NCBI GenBank assembly: GCA_020746995.1
Contig: JAGPXD010000002.1
Location: 1,116,001-1,180,000, forward strand
Origin: Plectosphaerella cucumerina
Lineage: Eukaryota > Ascomycota > Sordariomycetes > Glomerellales > Plectosphaerellaceae
Length of the DNA: 64,000 nt
Reading direction: 5' to 3'
Below, piece after piece: positions 23,960 through 34,911 of this stretch (its first letter is position 1; the number at the start of each line of letters is the position of its first letter). Below the pieces are notes generated by a model, which saw nothing but the letters and a program-made list of their open reading frames with translations, was not told the DNA's origin and made no database searches. A program made the position numbers and the translations under genes.

Positions 23960-26900
23960 GATGGCTAGACCTAGGGGGTGTCTCGAGTGAGTGAGAGATA
24001 GATGATCAAGAGACAAAGGAGGAGTGGTGTGTGGTGAGCGGTATTGAGCAGATTTGCAGCCAGGCAGGGGGGGATATCAGAAGGTATTTGAAGCCGTCGA
24101 GGGCCACACCGAACGACAACCAGAGAGAACCGGAGAAACACCACCGCTCGGTTCCGAACCACCACGACAAAACAAAAAGTCGACAAATTGCCGGCCCCCA
24201 AAGTCTATGACGAGCGGACTGGGCCTCGACCACGAGCGATATCGCGGGTCAACCCCCCATGTCCATGGTCCCCGATGCAGCACCTCTCATGCGGGAGAGG
24301 CGCCCCCCGGCAGCCAGACCGTGCCCCCGGCCTGGAGGGGCATGATTCGGGCGAGAGAGACAATAAGCTCCCCGAGAGGACGGATAAGCAACGGGGGCTA
24401 TGACTGGGGGAGGAAAGTCATGGCTCGGAGGCAGCGGGCATGTCCTCGATTCCGGGGCCAGGACATTCTGGGAAAGGACAAGCGAGACGGGCTTTGGATG
24501 GGGCGAGATACGAGCAGAGGACTGCGGCGAGGCAGATGGTTCACGGCATGTGCGGAGGAGGAGGAGAGAGGGAGTGGGTGAGAGGCTCCGTGCGGTGCAG
24601 CCGGCGGAGGCGGCGCCATGGCGGGCTGAAAGGGCGGGCAGGGAGGCCGACAGGGGTCCAGGTCACGGGCGGTGGCTACCGGGGGAGGAGGTGGTGACAG
24701 GGCGGCGGGCCCGCAACGGCTGCATTTACTAGGCGGAAGAGGAGGAGGTGAGGTTGAGGGAAGGGTGGTGGTGGTCTTTGGGGTGGCGCTTAGCGGGGAG
24801 GCGGGCGAGGACATCGCGGGGACCAGGAGGGGGGTTCGAAGGTGTCTAGCGTGACGGGCGGTCGGTTCCGCCGTGCATATGCTTAGAGGGTAGTTGGCCT
24901 CAATCAGGCTTCTCAGGTGAAATTTTGGGGTCAGGCCACGGGACTCGGGGTTCGGTCTTGGGCTGAAGGGGAGCAGGGTCAACGGCTGGGCTGGCTGTCA
25001 TGTGCTGGCGTAAACGGGGACAGGACAGGGACAGGGCCACGAACGTGGGATGTTTGCAGGGGTTGTTACTATTGATGATTGTGTTTCTATTCATAAGCAC
25101 AGACTGTGAGCATACAGATGTCAAGGCCGATATAATGGGAGTCTCGAGGCTGAGTGAGGTGTAGACGAGACGACCCGAGGGAGACGATGGCAAGATGGTA
25201 CCGTGTCAAGCGTGTTTCCCCAGGAAACGAAACAAAAGACGGACTAAGGGCCCGGTACTAAACAAATACGGTCCGTGCCCTCGTCTGCCACTTGCCAGTG
25301 CCAATGCCAAGACGCGAAGACCGCGGGCGTGCGATCTGGATCTGCCGGTCCTCCTTTGTCCCGGGGCCACCACGTCGTGACTCAGGAGGGCCGCCCCGAG
25401 AGACAGGCCTGACACCAGCGCCGTCTGCTGTCCGTCTGCCGTCTTTCTCCCTTGTAAGTCCCGGTCAGGTCAACTTCAGCTGGTGGAGGGAAAGCTCGGT
25501 ATGTCAGGTCGGGTTGATGTACCGTGAGGCGAAAGAAAAACAGCTGCAGCTGCAGCATCGGCACCAATCGGCGGCTGCCGGCATCGGGCCATGGCCTGAG
25601 GGCTGCATCGTATCGATGCACGGCGGATGCGGTATCTATTTCAGCCCGGTACTGCGGGAGGAAGGGGGGAAGGGTTCCATGGTTACGGACGGGAGGCGAT
25701 CAGGGGCAGAAGCTCCGACGACGCGGGTGGTGACCCGATGACTCTGGACTCTGGACAATGGGTGCTCTTTTCGTCGGACAATATGCGGGATGCTGCCTTC
25801 GTATCGGGTAGGCAAAAAGCAATGGACTTGCTTCTGAAGGGCGAGACCTGCTGGTGGACGAGACATCAGATGGGGTCGGGCGTGGGCGGTGGGCGGTGAG
25901 CGGCCGACTCCTCGGTGAGACTGAGTGAGCATGTCCTCGGCTGTCTGCCTGGAGTTTGGTATTCTCCAGCTCAGCATCTGCCACATGCACAAGCGCCCGT
26001 TCCAGACCCATGCGACCTTGACCCTATCCAGAGGCACCACGATGCGAAAAGCTGCTGCTGCGCTAGCAGAAAAGCGCCTCGCGCTTCCTTCGCGTCGACC
26101 CTTCGGTATGGATGCATCCCCGCGGGATACCGCCGCGGTGGTCCCCTCATCCATCGTCAGCCTTGACTTTATCTGCCCGACGCAACATTCAGGTGAGTGA
26201 GTGCATCTCGTCCCGCGCGCGGGCAGCTCCCGATCGCCAAGCTCCCAGCGCCGTGGGTGCTTCCCCCTCCCACCCCCTTCGCCCAGAGATTGACACACCG
26301 ACTAGGCCTGGGCAAAGATCACTATTCCTGGCTTGGGGGACACACATGTACCGCACGTTTCTCCGCACCAATGGATTCCTTTCTCTTCGTCTCCGGGTGT
26401 TGCCCCTCATCCCGTCCCCGATGTCGACCATCAGAGTTCGCCTCCCGGGTAGGCCACCACGTTTCTTTGTTGTCCGACTCGGTTCCTGACAGTTGGTAAT
26501 CGAATCCTTCCCGGTAGTCTTCCCGGCCGCACCGGACCCGAAGCTTCGCAGTCTTGGCGGCCGTTTGCGGCGAAGTTCAGGAGGAAAAGGGTCAGATCGA
26601 GGTCTCCCCCGACTTGGACTTCTCGGAGACGTCGCCGGACGGGCAGAATTCCTCCATCACAAAACCCTTTACGATAACCCGATGGATCGAGAACCTGGTA
26701 GGTCCCCCAGAGTCTCGGTATTCCATCCTGGCATACTACCGCACGGTTGGGCCCTGAAGATCCATCCTTCCCGGGACCAAGTCCACGACTACAGCACCTC
26801 TGATACTGGATCCAACGACCACCACCACCCCTCTCGCTAGCTCCTCAGCCCTGCCCCGTTGTCCGACCATCCCGCACCTTAACATGATGCTTACTTTCTC

Positions 26901-27495
26901 TCCGACCCGACGTGGTCTGGCCCGCCGACTATCGATACCTTGCTCGACCACCGCATGCTGCATGACCCCCCTCTTGCCCCTAGCTGACTGCCCTCAAGCC
27001 CACGTGCATCCTCCGGCCTAGACCGTCCGAGAAAACATCCGACATGGCGTTTCTCGAGATACGAGAAGCATGCTGCCTTCCACTCGTCGACAGAGTCAAT
27101 GACTCGAGTGCCGCCACCCCTGCACTTGCAGACACACCTCGTTCGCCGCCGCGGTCTGGCCTCGACCCCGGCAGGAGTTGAGGCCATCATCACTTCGCCC
27201 AACTGCCGTCCCCTGCTCTGCCCGCCTATCTTCTCCTCGGCTTTCTTGTCCCCGCCCGAGCCGATGGGGACCGGGGATGTGAATCTTCTCCCTCTTCTAC
27301 GCGATCCAGACCATGTGGCGTCGAGGTCGATGCGCGAACCCCGCGGCCGGTAGCCATTGCCATGTGTGCTTGGTGTGCTCTTGATGAATTCAAATAATGG
27401 GCGCCATCCGCCAAGATGTATCCCCAGAGAGCAACTCCAGCCTCGAGCATCGGCACATCTTCCCTTCTTGATACCCTTCCTCATAGACACACACC
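23960..27495. other. long divergent intergenic region
   Basis: 3.5 kb between the starts of the multicopper oxidase (-) and the secreted two-domain protein (+). Open frames are Pro/Arg/Ser-rich low-complexity translations without domains. I see no RNA gene. Both promoters must lie here. Confidence 0.5.
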
Positions 27496-29281
27496 ATGCT
27501 GTCCAAGACCCTTGCCGCACTCGGTGCGACTTGGCTTCTGATCCAAGGTGTCCTTGCCCAGGATGTACCCTTCACCATCAACGGCGCCTTTGAAGGGTAA
27601 GTTCCCTTTCCCCATGACTTCCCACGTGCCACTGACACAACCCAGCGCCTCCGCCACAGACAACTCGTACAACTCAGGCGGCACCGTCGTTGTCTCTGGC
27701 CGCTCCATAACCGTCCCCAAGAACCTCCAGGTGCAATTTCCCGCCGCCTTTGTCGGCTGGAAGGAATTCACCGATGGTTCGTCGGCCTACTCGCGGTACC
27801 AGATGGAAGTCGTTGGCAACGTTGTCGACGGCACCATGCGTGCTGCCCAGGTGTCCATCTCGCAGTTCATGCTGGAAGGTGCCACGGGCTACGTGGAGTC
27901 TCTCGAGTTTGATGGCCGCATCAAGATCCGTGGCGGTCCTACGCTCCGCATCAACGATCCCAAGGAGGTCTATTCGGCAGGGTACAAGGCTCATCCCTTC
28001 TTCACTGCTGATGATGCCAACCCTAGCATCACGGCGTTTTCTGGGTTCCCTATGTGTGTGCCGCGAAAGGCGGATGATGAGAAGTGCCCGCAGAGCAACA
28101 GGCCTACCCTTGCCGGAGGCAAGAAGCAGGGAACATTGTGAGTTGCTCTATCTGTCTGTCTCTTGTGCTTGATACTGACTGAGCAGCCGCGCCCCTGACG
28201 CCCTCGTCATGGCCCCCATCGTCCCAGGGGACTATCTCGAATACTCGGGAATCCAGGGCTCCAACGGCGAGATCATCGTCTATAACATGGTCGTCAGCAA
28301 CGTTCAGATCACCACCACCGGCGTGCCCACGTATATTCGCATGGAAGACGCCATCATCGGCGTCTTCACCACCAACACCGGTGACCAGGAGATTGCCCAG
28401 ATCAGGGTGAGCCACCTCCCCATCCTCTCACTTCTGACTCCATCTGACCTCTCCAGTTCATCGGCGTCACCTCCGACAGCGCCGCTAACCCCATCAAAAT
28501 CTACGCCATGGACGTCGACCCCTGCACGGGCGAGGTCACCGACCGCGAGATCGCCGCCACCAGCATGATCGCCGGCTCCGCCCGCAACAAGTTCGAGTAC
28601 CGCGTCAAGGCCACCTCGGAATCCCCCAAGACGCGCGAGTACCGCATCGTTGCCGGCACAGGCACCCGCAAGACCAAGAACGATATTCTGGCAGGCCAAT
28701 ATGTCATGCCCGTGAGCGAATGGATCCAGCCCGAGGCCACCACGCCCGGTCTCGAGCCCTTCCCCAACGACTTCCGCAGCTTCAGCTTCCTGACCAAGGG
28801 ACTCGGCTACGATGAGGACGGCAACCTATGGGGTCCCCTGAGCCCCTTCCCCCAGTCGGGCGTCACCACCAACGACCCTTCAAAGTGTCCCCCCTTCGTG
28901 CCTCCCGGCAGTCAGCCCCCGACTGATCCTGGCACCGGCGGCGGCGGCGGCGGTGGAGGCGGAACTACACCGCCCCCTACGACCCCTCCTCCCACTACGC
29001 CTCCGCCAGCAACAGACCCCGTCGACACCGTGACCATGACGACTTTGACCTGGGCGTCCTCTCAAGGCGGCACCCTGACCGTGTCCTGCCGCTCCACCAA
29101 CACGGACAACACCAAGGTCACCATGACGCTGAGCTACGAGAACCGCAACGGCGTCACGGGCGGTCAAGCCATGACGGCCCAGGGCAACGGCGTGTGGAAC
29201 TTCAACTCGCGCAGCATCAAGGAGCCGACAAAGGTGACATGCACGAGCAAGCTGGGCGGCACCGTCAGTCGGAACCGCTAG
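27496..29281 (+). CDS. secreted two-domain protein with Gly/Pro/Thr linker
   Basis: Four exons, 27496-27596, 27646-28137, 28187-28406 and 28457-29281, all with GT-AG introns under 60 bp; 545 aa. Residues 1-21 are a signal peptide (TLAALGATWLLIQGVLAQ). The large N-terminal part (about 22-430) contains TFIGV/beta-rich stretches such as IVPGDYLEYSGI and VTDREIAATSMIAGSARNKFEYR. A linker with a run of eight glycines then TPPPTTPP repeats follows. A compact C-terminal module of about 90 residues begins VDTVTMTTLTWASSQGGTLTV and holds a Cys pair. The layout, a body plus a proline/threonine linker plus a small terminal module, is common among fungal extracellular proteins. I do not recognise a catalytic family, and a cell-surface or wall-associated role is only inferred. 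The same architecture probably occurs in other ascomycetes. Confidence 0.85.
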
Positions 29282-29665
29282 AGAGAGAGAGACATGACTC
29301 GTTGCTTTTTGGGGTGTTGGATACAAGACACAGACAGTCCCTACTTTTACGGGCCAGCCGGCGTTCTGGAGGCGTTCAGACAGAAAGATAGCGAGCGAGC
29401 GAGCGATGGAGCCCTTAATGCTGACGATATGAACTTCGGATATTTCGTTTCCGGCGCCCTTGGAGTACCGTCCAATCGCCACCGCGATAGCCCGGCTGAC
29501 CAGCCGGAGCGAACCCCTCGCCGAGCTAGTCGACGCCTGCCGTTCAGCTCCGGCCTGCACGGGGTCGATAGTGCCAGTTTGTCGCTGCGGGCCTAGCAAC
29601 CGGGCTGAGGCTGAAGCTGAAGCTGACCCCCTCGTCCTGCCACTGAATGACCCGACTTCGTGCCC
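29282..29665. other. convergent 3' spacer
   Basis: 0.4 kb between the 3' ends of the secreted protein (+) and the steroid-reductase-like gene (-). Nothing recognised beyond likely 3'UTRs; a short gagcgagcgagcg run occurs near 29393. Confidence 0.5.
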
Positions 29666-30570
29666 TCAGAATAACCCCGGCACAGCCATCCACTTCTTCC
29701 TGATGGCCTCCCGCCCAAACCTCTCCTCATACCACCACCGCCCTCTCACAACCCTCGGCACCATGCCAAACAGCTCGTTCACAAGAAACGTCCTCGCCGG
29801 CACGCACCACCCCGTCGCCATCCAGAACCCGAACCACTCCACCCACTCACAGAAATAATGCGGGTACAGCATGTACCGGAACAGCATCCCCTCCGGCACA
29901 GCATAATGCTTCTCCACCCCCTTGGCCCCCTCCTTCCCCTCCGCCAACCTCGCCCTCTCGCGCCTAACCTCCCTCAGCTCCTCATCATGGAAATAGTTCC
30001 CCACGAGCCCGACGTAAAACACCCCAATCCCCGCGACGAACTGCCCCAGCCCCGCCCTCGCCGCCCAGTCCACCTCGCTCGTCGGGCCGTATCCACCCAG
30101 CCACGCGCCGAGACATGTGCCGTTGAGGACCTGGAACCCGGCCGCCATGAGCGCCACGCCTAGGTGGATGGGCGACATGCTCGGCTGGAGGAAGGGGTAT
30201 GCCACGGCGCGGTAGGAGTAGTGCAGGACGAAGAGGCCCGCGAGGACCTTGTTCTGCCAGGGCAGGTCGTAGACGGCCGGCTGCGCGGGGAGCGTGCGCA
30301 TCACGTAGAGAAGGGTCGTGAAGCCGGGGATTTCCATGAGGAGCCAGCCCAGGCGGCCGGGGAAGTTGAGCTTGCTGACGACCGAGGTCTTTCCCATGCC
30401 GTACCATGGGATCACAGCCTGGAGGGCGCCGATCTGGAGGAGTCAGCTGCTTTCCATTGCGAAAGGGGTGTAAGACGTCGACCTACGACAGGGTAGAGGT
30501 ACTTCCACGTCGTCAGGATCGTCTCATAGTTCTCCCGCGTCGGCGGCAGCCAGTCTTGGATGATGGCCAT
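29666..30570 (-). CDS. steroid 5-alpha-reductase-family membrane enzyme
   Basis: Two exons, 30570-30487 and 30433-29666, with a GTAGGT...CAG intron; 283 aa. The start is the first ATG (MAIIQDWLPPTRENYETIL). Codons upstream stay open but lack an ATG. Several membrane helices are visible, and the C-terminus carries the family pattern: LFRYMLYPHYFCEWVEWFGFW, then NELFGMVPRVVRGRWWYEERFG and a basic KKW ending. From the family (3-oxo-5-alpha-steroid 4-dehydrogenase), it should reduce a C=C bond conjugated to a carbonyl using NADPH in the ER membrane. The fungal substrate is uncertain; steroid-like or polyprenol substrates are both possible. The MINDY gene lies 353 bp upstream on the same strand. 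Confidence 0.88.
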
Positions 30571-30922
30571 GCCGGGCGATTGTCGTGCTTTGATTTGCTT
30601 CTCTGTTGTCGTGAGGAGGAAACTCTTCACATCTTGTGCTGCATGTAAGCAGCGAGCCGAGATTCGAGTAAGAAAAGAGAGGGGACAAGGTTGGCGATGA
30701 TGCCCTTGTCAAGTCATGACATCAAGGATGCTCATCTCCCGGGTATCCACAGCGTCCAAGGCAGATGACTAATCACGTGCTGCGGTTGTCCCTCCCGAGT
30801 TCATCACCACCGCACTCCATCTGGTCGTAAGTATGTTCATATTCAGGTCTGCTGTGCTCCGTGTACTCCTGGAAACTCCCTATGAATCTCATACCATCAT
30901 TACAATCGTCCAAACACCAACC
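30571..30922. other. intergenic spacer with a CACGTG box
   Basis: 0.35 kb between the MINDY 3' end and the reductase start, both on the minus strand. A tcacgtg E-box-like string occurs near 30773. Otherwise only UTR or promoter-like sequence is seen. Confidence 0.45.
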
Positions 30923-33784
30923 TCACATCAACAAACAGTCCCTGTCCCGCCCGCCCTGCATCCCAGCAGCAACAGGCCTGCCCCGGCCCATCCCGCCCAT
31001 ATGTGGCGGCCTTGTTGTCCCCCAGCGCGCGTTGCTGCCGGGCCCCGACATGTCTGGGTACTGCCCACGGCCCTGTTGCGGCATCCCCTGGCCCGTAACG
31101 CCCTCGGTTTGTCCCTGCGCTTGGGCGTGAGCATCTTGCGTGCCCGTGGCCGGATGGCTAGGGTGTCCAGGCGGTGGGACATATGGCGTCGAGTTCTGCG
31201 CCTGCTCATATGTCGGCGGAGCATCGTCTGTACCCTCGTCCGCCGCCCGGTTCACGCCCTGCCGTCGCTGGGGGATCACCGGCGGCACCAACGGACGCAC
31301 CTGCTGTGACGATGTCGATTGCGCACTTTGCCGTCTCCCCAGTGGTGCACTCGTCGTCGGGTGCAGGGTGCTTGATGACACTCGAGGGCTGACCAGCGAC
31401 GACTGGCCCTGGCTCGGTCTGCGCGCACCACGCGTGGCCTGGGAGGCGCCTCGAACCGGTACAGAGTTGCTGGGTCCCGACTGCCGGGCTTGTTGCTCGA
31501 TGAACTGCTCGCTCAGCTCCCTCTCACGTTTGCGTTTTGCCTGCTCCGCTCTGTGCCTCTCGTCTTCCTCCTCTTGCATCTGCATCGCCAGCGCCAGGTC
31601 ATGGTCTTCTTGCACCCGGTCTGCGTCGGACAGTTGCGACTTGTGCCCTCTCGAGCTGCTGCCCGCTTCTGGGCCTGACCATTGCGCTCCACCAGAGGAA
31701 TCTGCCTTGGAGGACTTAGCTCCTTCCTCAAACCACTCCGGCGACCTCGGCCCGCCTTGCTGGGCGCCTGCGCCGCTCACGAGCGTGAAGTTTCCAGACA
31801 GATACTCAGTGTTGACGCCGCTGACGTCCGTGAGGGACTCCCAGACGACATCGCCGTGATTAGCGTACCCAGCATCCGTGACGAGCGCCAGGAGCTGATT
31901 GGTTTCGGGGTGTCGATAGAGAGTCGAGAAGTGGTCGTTCCGGAACAAAATGGCAAACAAGCCCGGCCTCATCGCCTTCTGGATGACCTCGAGACCCCAG
32001 TTTGTCAGCTGGGTAGCCGAGCTCTCCAAGAAGGACCTGATGGTGATGATGTCCTGGTACAGCTGCTGCTCATCCTCAGTAAGAGCTTCGCCGTCGGGTC
32101 GGCTCAACTTCGCCTCCAGCTCCTCTTCGTGGAATAGTAGGGTCTGCGCCTGGTCGTATGAGGTGGCCCTGCGCGTCAGCGCATCGAAAACTGGGTCGTC
32201 CTTGGTCGGGAGCCATCCGTGAATCAGCGGGATGGAGAACGCAGAGTACAGCTCCATCTCCACCGTGTCTTCGAAAGTGCCAGGAATCATGTCGCCTCGC
32301 TCCACCGGGTGCAGGTGTGTTAACGAGGTCCGCTTGAACGCCTCGACGACGTTGCTGCTCGGGACGAAGCGAGGGTTTACGTTCATGCCGGTGTGAAGAC
32401 CTTTCATGAAATCATACAGCTCGCCAACATCGGGAAGCGGTGTGTCTTCGACGGTCCGCCTCGGCGACATGAGCTCGTCAAACACGGCATCTAGCAGGAG
32501 CCCCAGGCTGATCTGCTCGCGGGACTTGAGTACTTCGATCAGCGATGTGTCCGTCGTTTCGGCAGGCGTGGTAAGGGTGAGGGCGTTGACCAGTGCCACC
32601 AGGGGGCACGGGCCGTTCTCGTTCTGCACCAGGATGGGGGAGGTCCTAGGATTTTGGGAGGCTTTGTGGTCATGCCAGTTGATTTTCTTGATCTGATACG
32701 TCTCCGACTTGCTGTCGACCGGCCGAGGAGAGTATCGGGGTCGAGGAGGCAGGGCAGGCGCCGCTTCTTCGCTGGCACCCTCAAAATCGACCAAGAGCTC
32801 GGGAACTTTGCCCTTGTTTTCCGCCGGGGGCTTCGGTCCGGCCGCGGGGTCAATCAGACTCCAGTCGTCCAACGGGCCCTCGGTGGCCGACTGTTGTGCC
32901 ACTGCCGGGGCATTCTTCTTGTTCTTCCCCTTGTCTTGCACCAGCCCGTCATCCCAGGCATGACGGTCCTCGTTGATCTCTCTCTCCGTGTCCTGGGACA
33001 TCTGTTGAGGCTTCTGCGAGGCTTTGGTCTGGTTTTCGGGCAGGTCGTCCCAGGCGGGGGACGCCCGGCCGGAGGATATGGACTGTCTGTCTGGTGAAGC
33101 TGGCCGCTGTTGTTGTGTAGGAGGGTCCGCCCGCCATGGGTCGCCTTCGGGCCCGGGCCCCATGTTGGAAGGGAATGGGGGAGGAAGGGGCGGCGCCGGG
33201 GAGGGCGTTGCCGCTGATCTTGGATCAAGCCCAGCATCTGGCTGCCAAGGGTTGGCTGGGCTCTCGCTGTTGAGGTTCATCTCGCCGAAGGCTGCGGTGG
33301 GAGGTGTCTGATTGTGCTGGGAAGCACTGCGGGAAGAGCTCTGCGAAAGCCCTTTCCGCTTGAAAGGATTCGTCTCCGCGCCTCCCAGATCACCTCCTAA
33401 CCGCTGAGAGTCGGAAGCGCCGGTATACTGAGCCGTCTGCACCGGAGCGCTCGGCGGAACATACGCAGGTGAAGCGTACGAAGGGGCATTCGGCGGGACG
33501 TAGGCAGGCGAGGCGTAGGCTGGAGCATCGTCCCAGACATGCTCGTCCTGGGCTATCTGCGGTGGGACGTAGACACTGGGGGTCGCGGCGGATGTGGTGT
33601 AGTTGCCGCCACCGGGTCTCAGGGAATCGGGGATTTCGGAGGGTCGTTGTTGGCTTCGCGGCGCATCATCCCAGGGCGAGCTGGGGTCCGCGGGAGACCA
33701 CGGGTCCTCTCTCGAGCTTGGCATTTGTGTCGAGCCTGGCGATAGCGGCTTTGCATTGTCGGGGAGCGGCTTCCGGGTGACCAT
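30923..33784 (-). CDS. MINDY-family (FAM63-type) K48-specific deubiquitinase, CaaX-terminated
   Basis: Single exon, 953 aa. The catalytic MINDY domain spans about 362-660. The active-site Cys is C393 in QNENGPCPL, with the oxyanion Gln at Q387, and the catalytic His is H618 in RNDHFSTLYRH. These are the residues the family uses to trim K48-linked ubiquitin chains. A likely ubiquitin-interacting MIU helix (DLALAMQMQEEEDE) follows near 745. The N-terminal 360 residues are disordered, Pro/Ser/Asp-rich, with two YASPAYVPP repeats at about 90-110. The last residues are CLLM, a CaaX prenylation signal, so membrane anchoring by farnesylation is likely. Disordered tails flank the domain, as in animal MINDY proteins. 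All catalytic residues are intact. Confidence 0.93.
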   Translation of the reverse strand: MVTRKPLPDNAKPLSPGSTQMPSSREDPWSPADPSSPWDDAPRSQQRPSEIPDSLRPGGGNYTTSAATPSVYVPPQIAQDEHVWDDAPAYASPAYVPPNAPSYASPAYVPPSAPVQTAQYTGASDSQRLGGDLGGAETNPFKRKGLSQSSSRSASQHNQTPPTAAFGEMNLNSESPANPWQPDAGLDPRSAATPSPAPPLPPPFPSNMGPGPEGDPWRADPPTQQQRPASPDRQSISSGRASPAWDDLPENQTKASQKPQQMSQDTEREINEDRHAWDDGLVQDKGKNKKNAPAVAQQSATEGPLDDWSLIDPAAGPKPPAENKGKVPELLVDFEGASEEAAPALPPRPRYSPRPVDSKSETYQIKKINWHDHKASQNPRTSPILVQNENGPCPLVALVNALTLTTPAETTDTSLIEVLKSREQISLGLLLDAVFDELMSPRRTVEDTPLPDVGELYDFMKGLHTGMNVNPRFVPSSNVVEAFKRTSLTHLHPVERGDMIPGTFEDTVEMELYSAFSIPLIHGWLPTKDDPVFDALTRRATSYDQAQTLLFHEEELEAKLSRPDGEALTEDEQQLYQDIITIRSFLESSATQLTNWGLEVIQKAMRPGLFAILFRNDHFSTLYRHPETNQLLALVTDAGYANHGDVVWESLTDVSGVNTEYLSGNFTLVSGAGAQQGGPRSPEWFEEGAKSSKADSSGGAQWSGPEAGSSSRGHKSQLSDADRVQEDHDLALAMQMQEEEDERHRAEQAKRKRERELSEQFIEQQARQSGPSNSVPVRGASQATRGARRPSQGQSSLVSPRVSSSTLHPTTSAPLGRRQSAQSTSSQQVRPLVPPVIPQRRQGVNRAADEGTDDAPPTYEQAQNSTPYVPPPGHPSHPATGTQDAHAQAQGQTEGVTGQGMPQQGRGQYPDMSGPGSNARWGTTRPPHMGGMGRGRPVAAGMQGGRDRDCLLM

Positions 33785-34911
33785 CGTAACTGTATTGGAG
33801 CAATGATTGTCGGAGCAAGAGAGGTTGGTGGTGTAATGTAGGTAGGAAATGATGGAAAGGTCGTCGGCCTTGGCAGGTACAGCAAGGTAGGTAATGTTGG
33901 ATGGCTTTGTTGGCGGCGAGGACTCCGAGTCAACAATGGATCATTTGTCGGTTGTGAAGGAGGTGAATTCAAAGTAGCGGTGCGCCATGGCAAACCTGAT
34001 GCAAGGAGGAGGAGGCTGCGCAAGGAGAGCCGGAGTACAAGAACGGTGGATGCGTTTTGGAGGTGCCACAGGAACGGGAAGGCAGACAAGGAACCTGCTC
34101 GGGGCAGGGCAGGTTGAGGTGATCCGATTCGAGCTCTGATGCGTGACGCGGGATGTGGATTGGTCCATGGCGGGGAGGTCACAGTCGACTCGGACGGCCA
34201 TTACGTCGCGGGGGATGACGCTGCCCTCCACGCCTGCCCGCGCCCGTGCCCAAACTTGAGGTGCTTGGACCCCTGCTCGGCGCTGGACAGTGGGGGACTC
34301 TCTTCGCTCCAGAGTCCGCCAACAGGCAACAGCATCTGCTGTCATCTCTACTAAAACTAGCCCAGTCGTTCCGAGCATCCGCAAGCCACTTCAGCAGCAG
34401 CAACATCTTCAACTGGTTGCCTCTCGCACTCGCAAAGACTCCGGCCTGCCCGACCATCGGGTTTGGCGGCGTGGTATTTCGCCTCTCGAGGTGGCGCAGC
34501 GGCTTCCCCCGCCACCAGAACGACGTCCCATCCGCACGACCTAGCACGCTCGCCGCCTTTAAACAACATCGAGCGCTCCAAATGCCTTCTGATTCCACCG
34601 TCTCCCAGGCCTTCTTCTAGTAAACAAGTGCACTGCTTGATTAAAGACTGTGATTTCTATCCGCATCCTCCGCCAATGTCCTCGTCATGGATCAGGGTTC
34701 AAAGAGAATTGAACTTCTCTCGCGGGCCGCTGAACTCGAGTTATGGCATCACGAGCTGGGACACATCGTCACCCAGTTTCGCCAGCAAAGCTGGCCACAG
34801 TCACCTTAGATAACTCCGAGGGTGCAACTTCCTCGCCAATCAAATCCAGTTTAACCCATGAGCCCTCCATGCCGTGGTATATTGCGACCCAGTATGACCT
34901 CGCACCCATGG
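33785..34911. other. intergenic spacer
   Basis: 1.1 kb between the STAND gene 3' end and the MINDY start, both on the minus strand. No credible gene is seen; it should hold the MINDY promoter and the STAND 3'UTR. Confidence 0.5.

Noticed and set aside
24398..24982. 194-codon minus-strand frame in the multicopper-oxidase spacer
   Set aside because: Pro/Ser/His low-complexity translation typical of GC-rich spacers.
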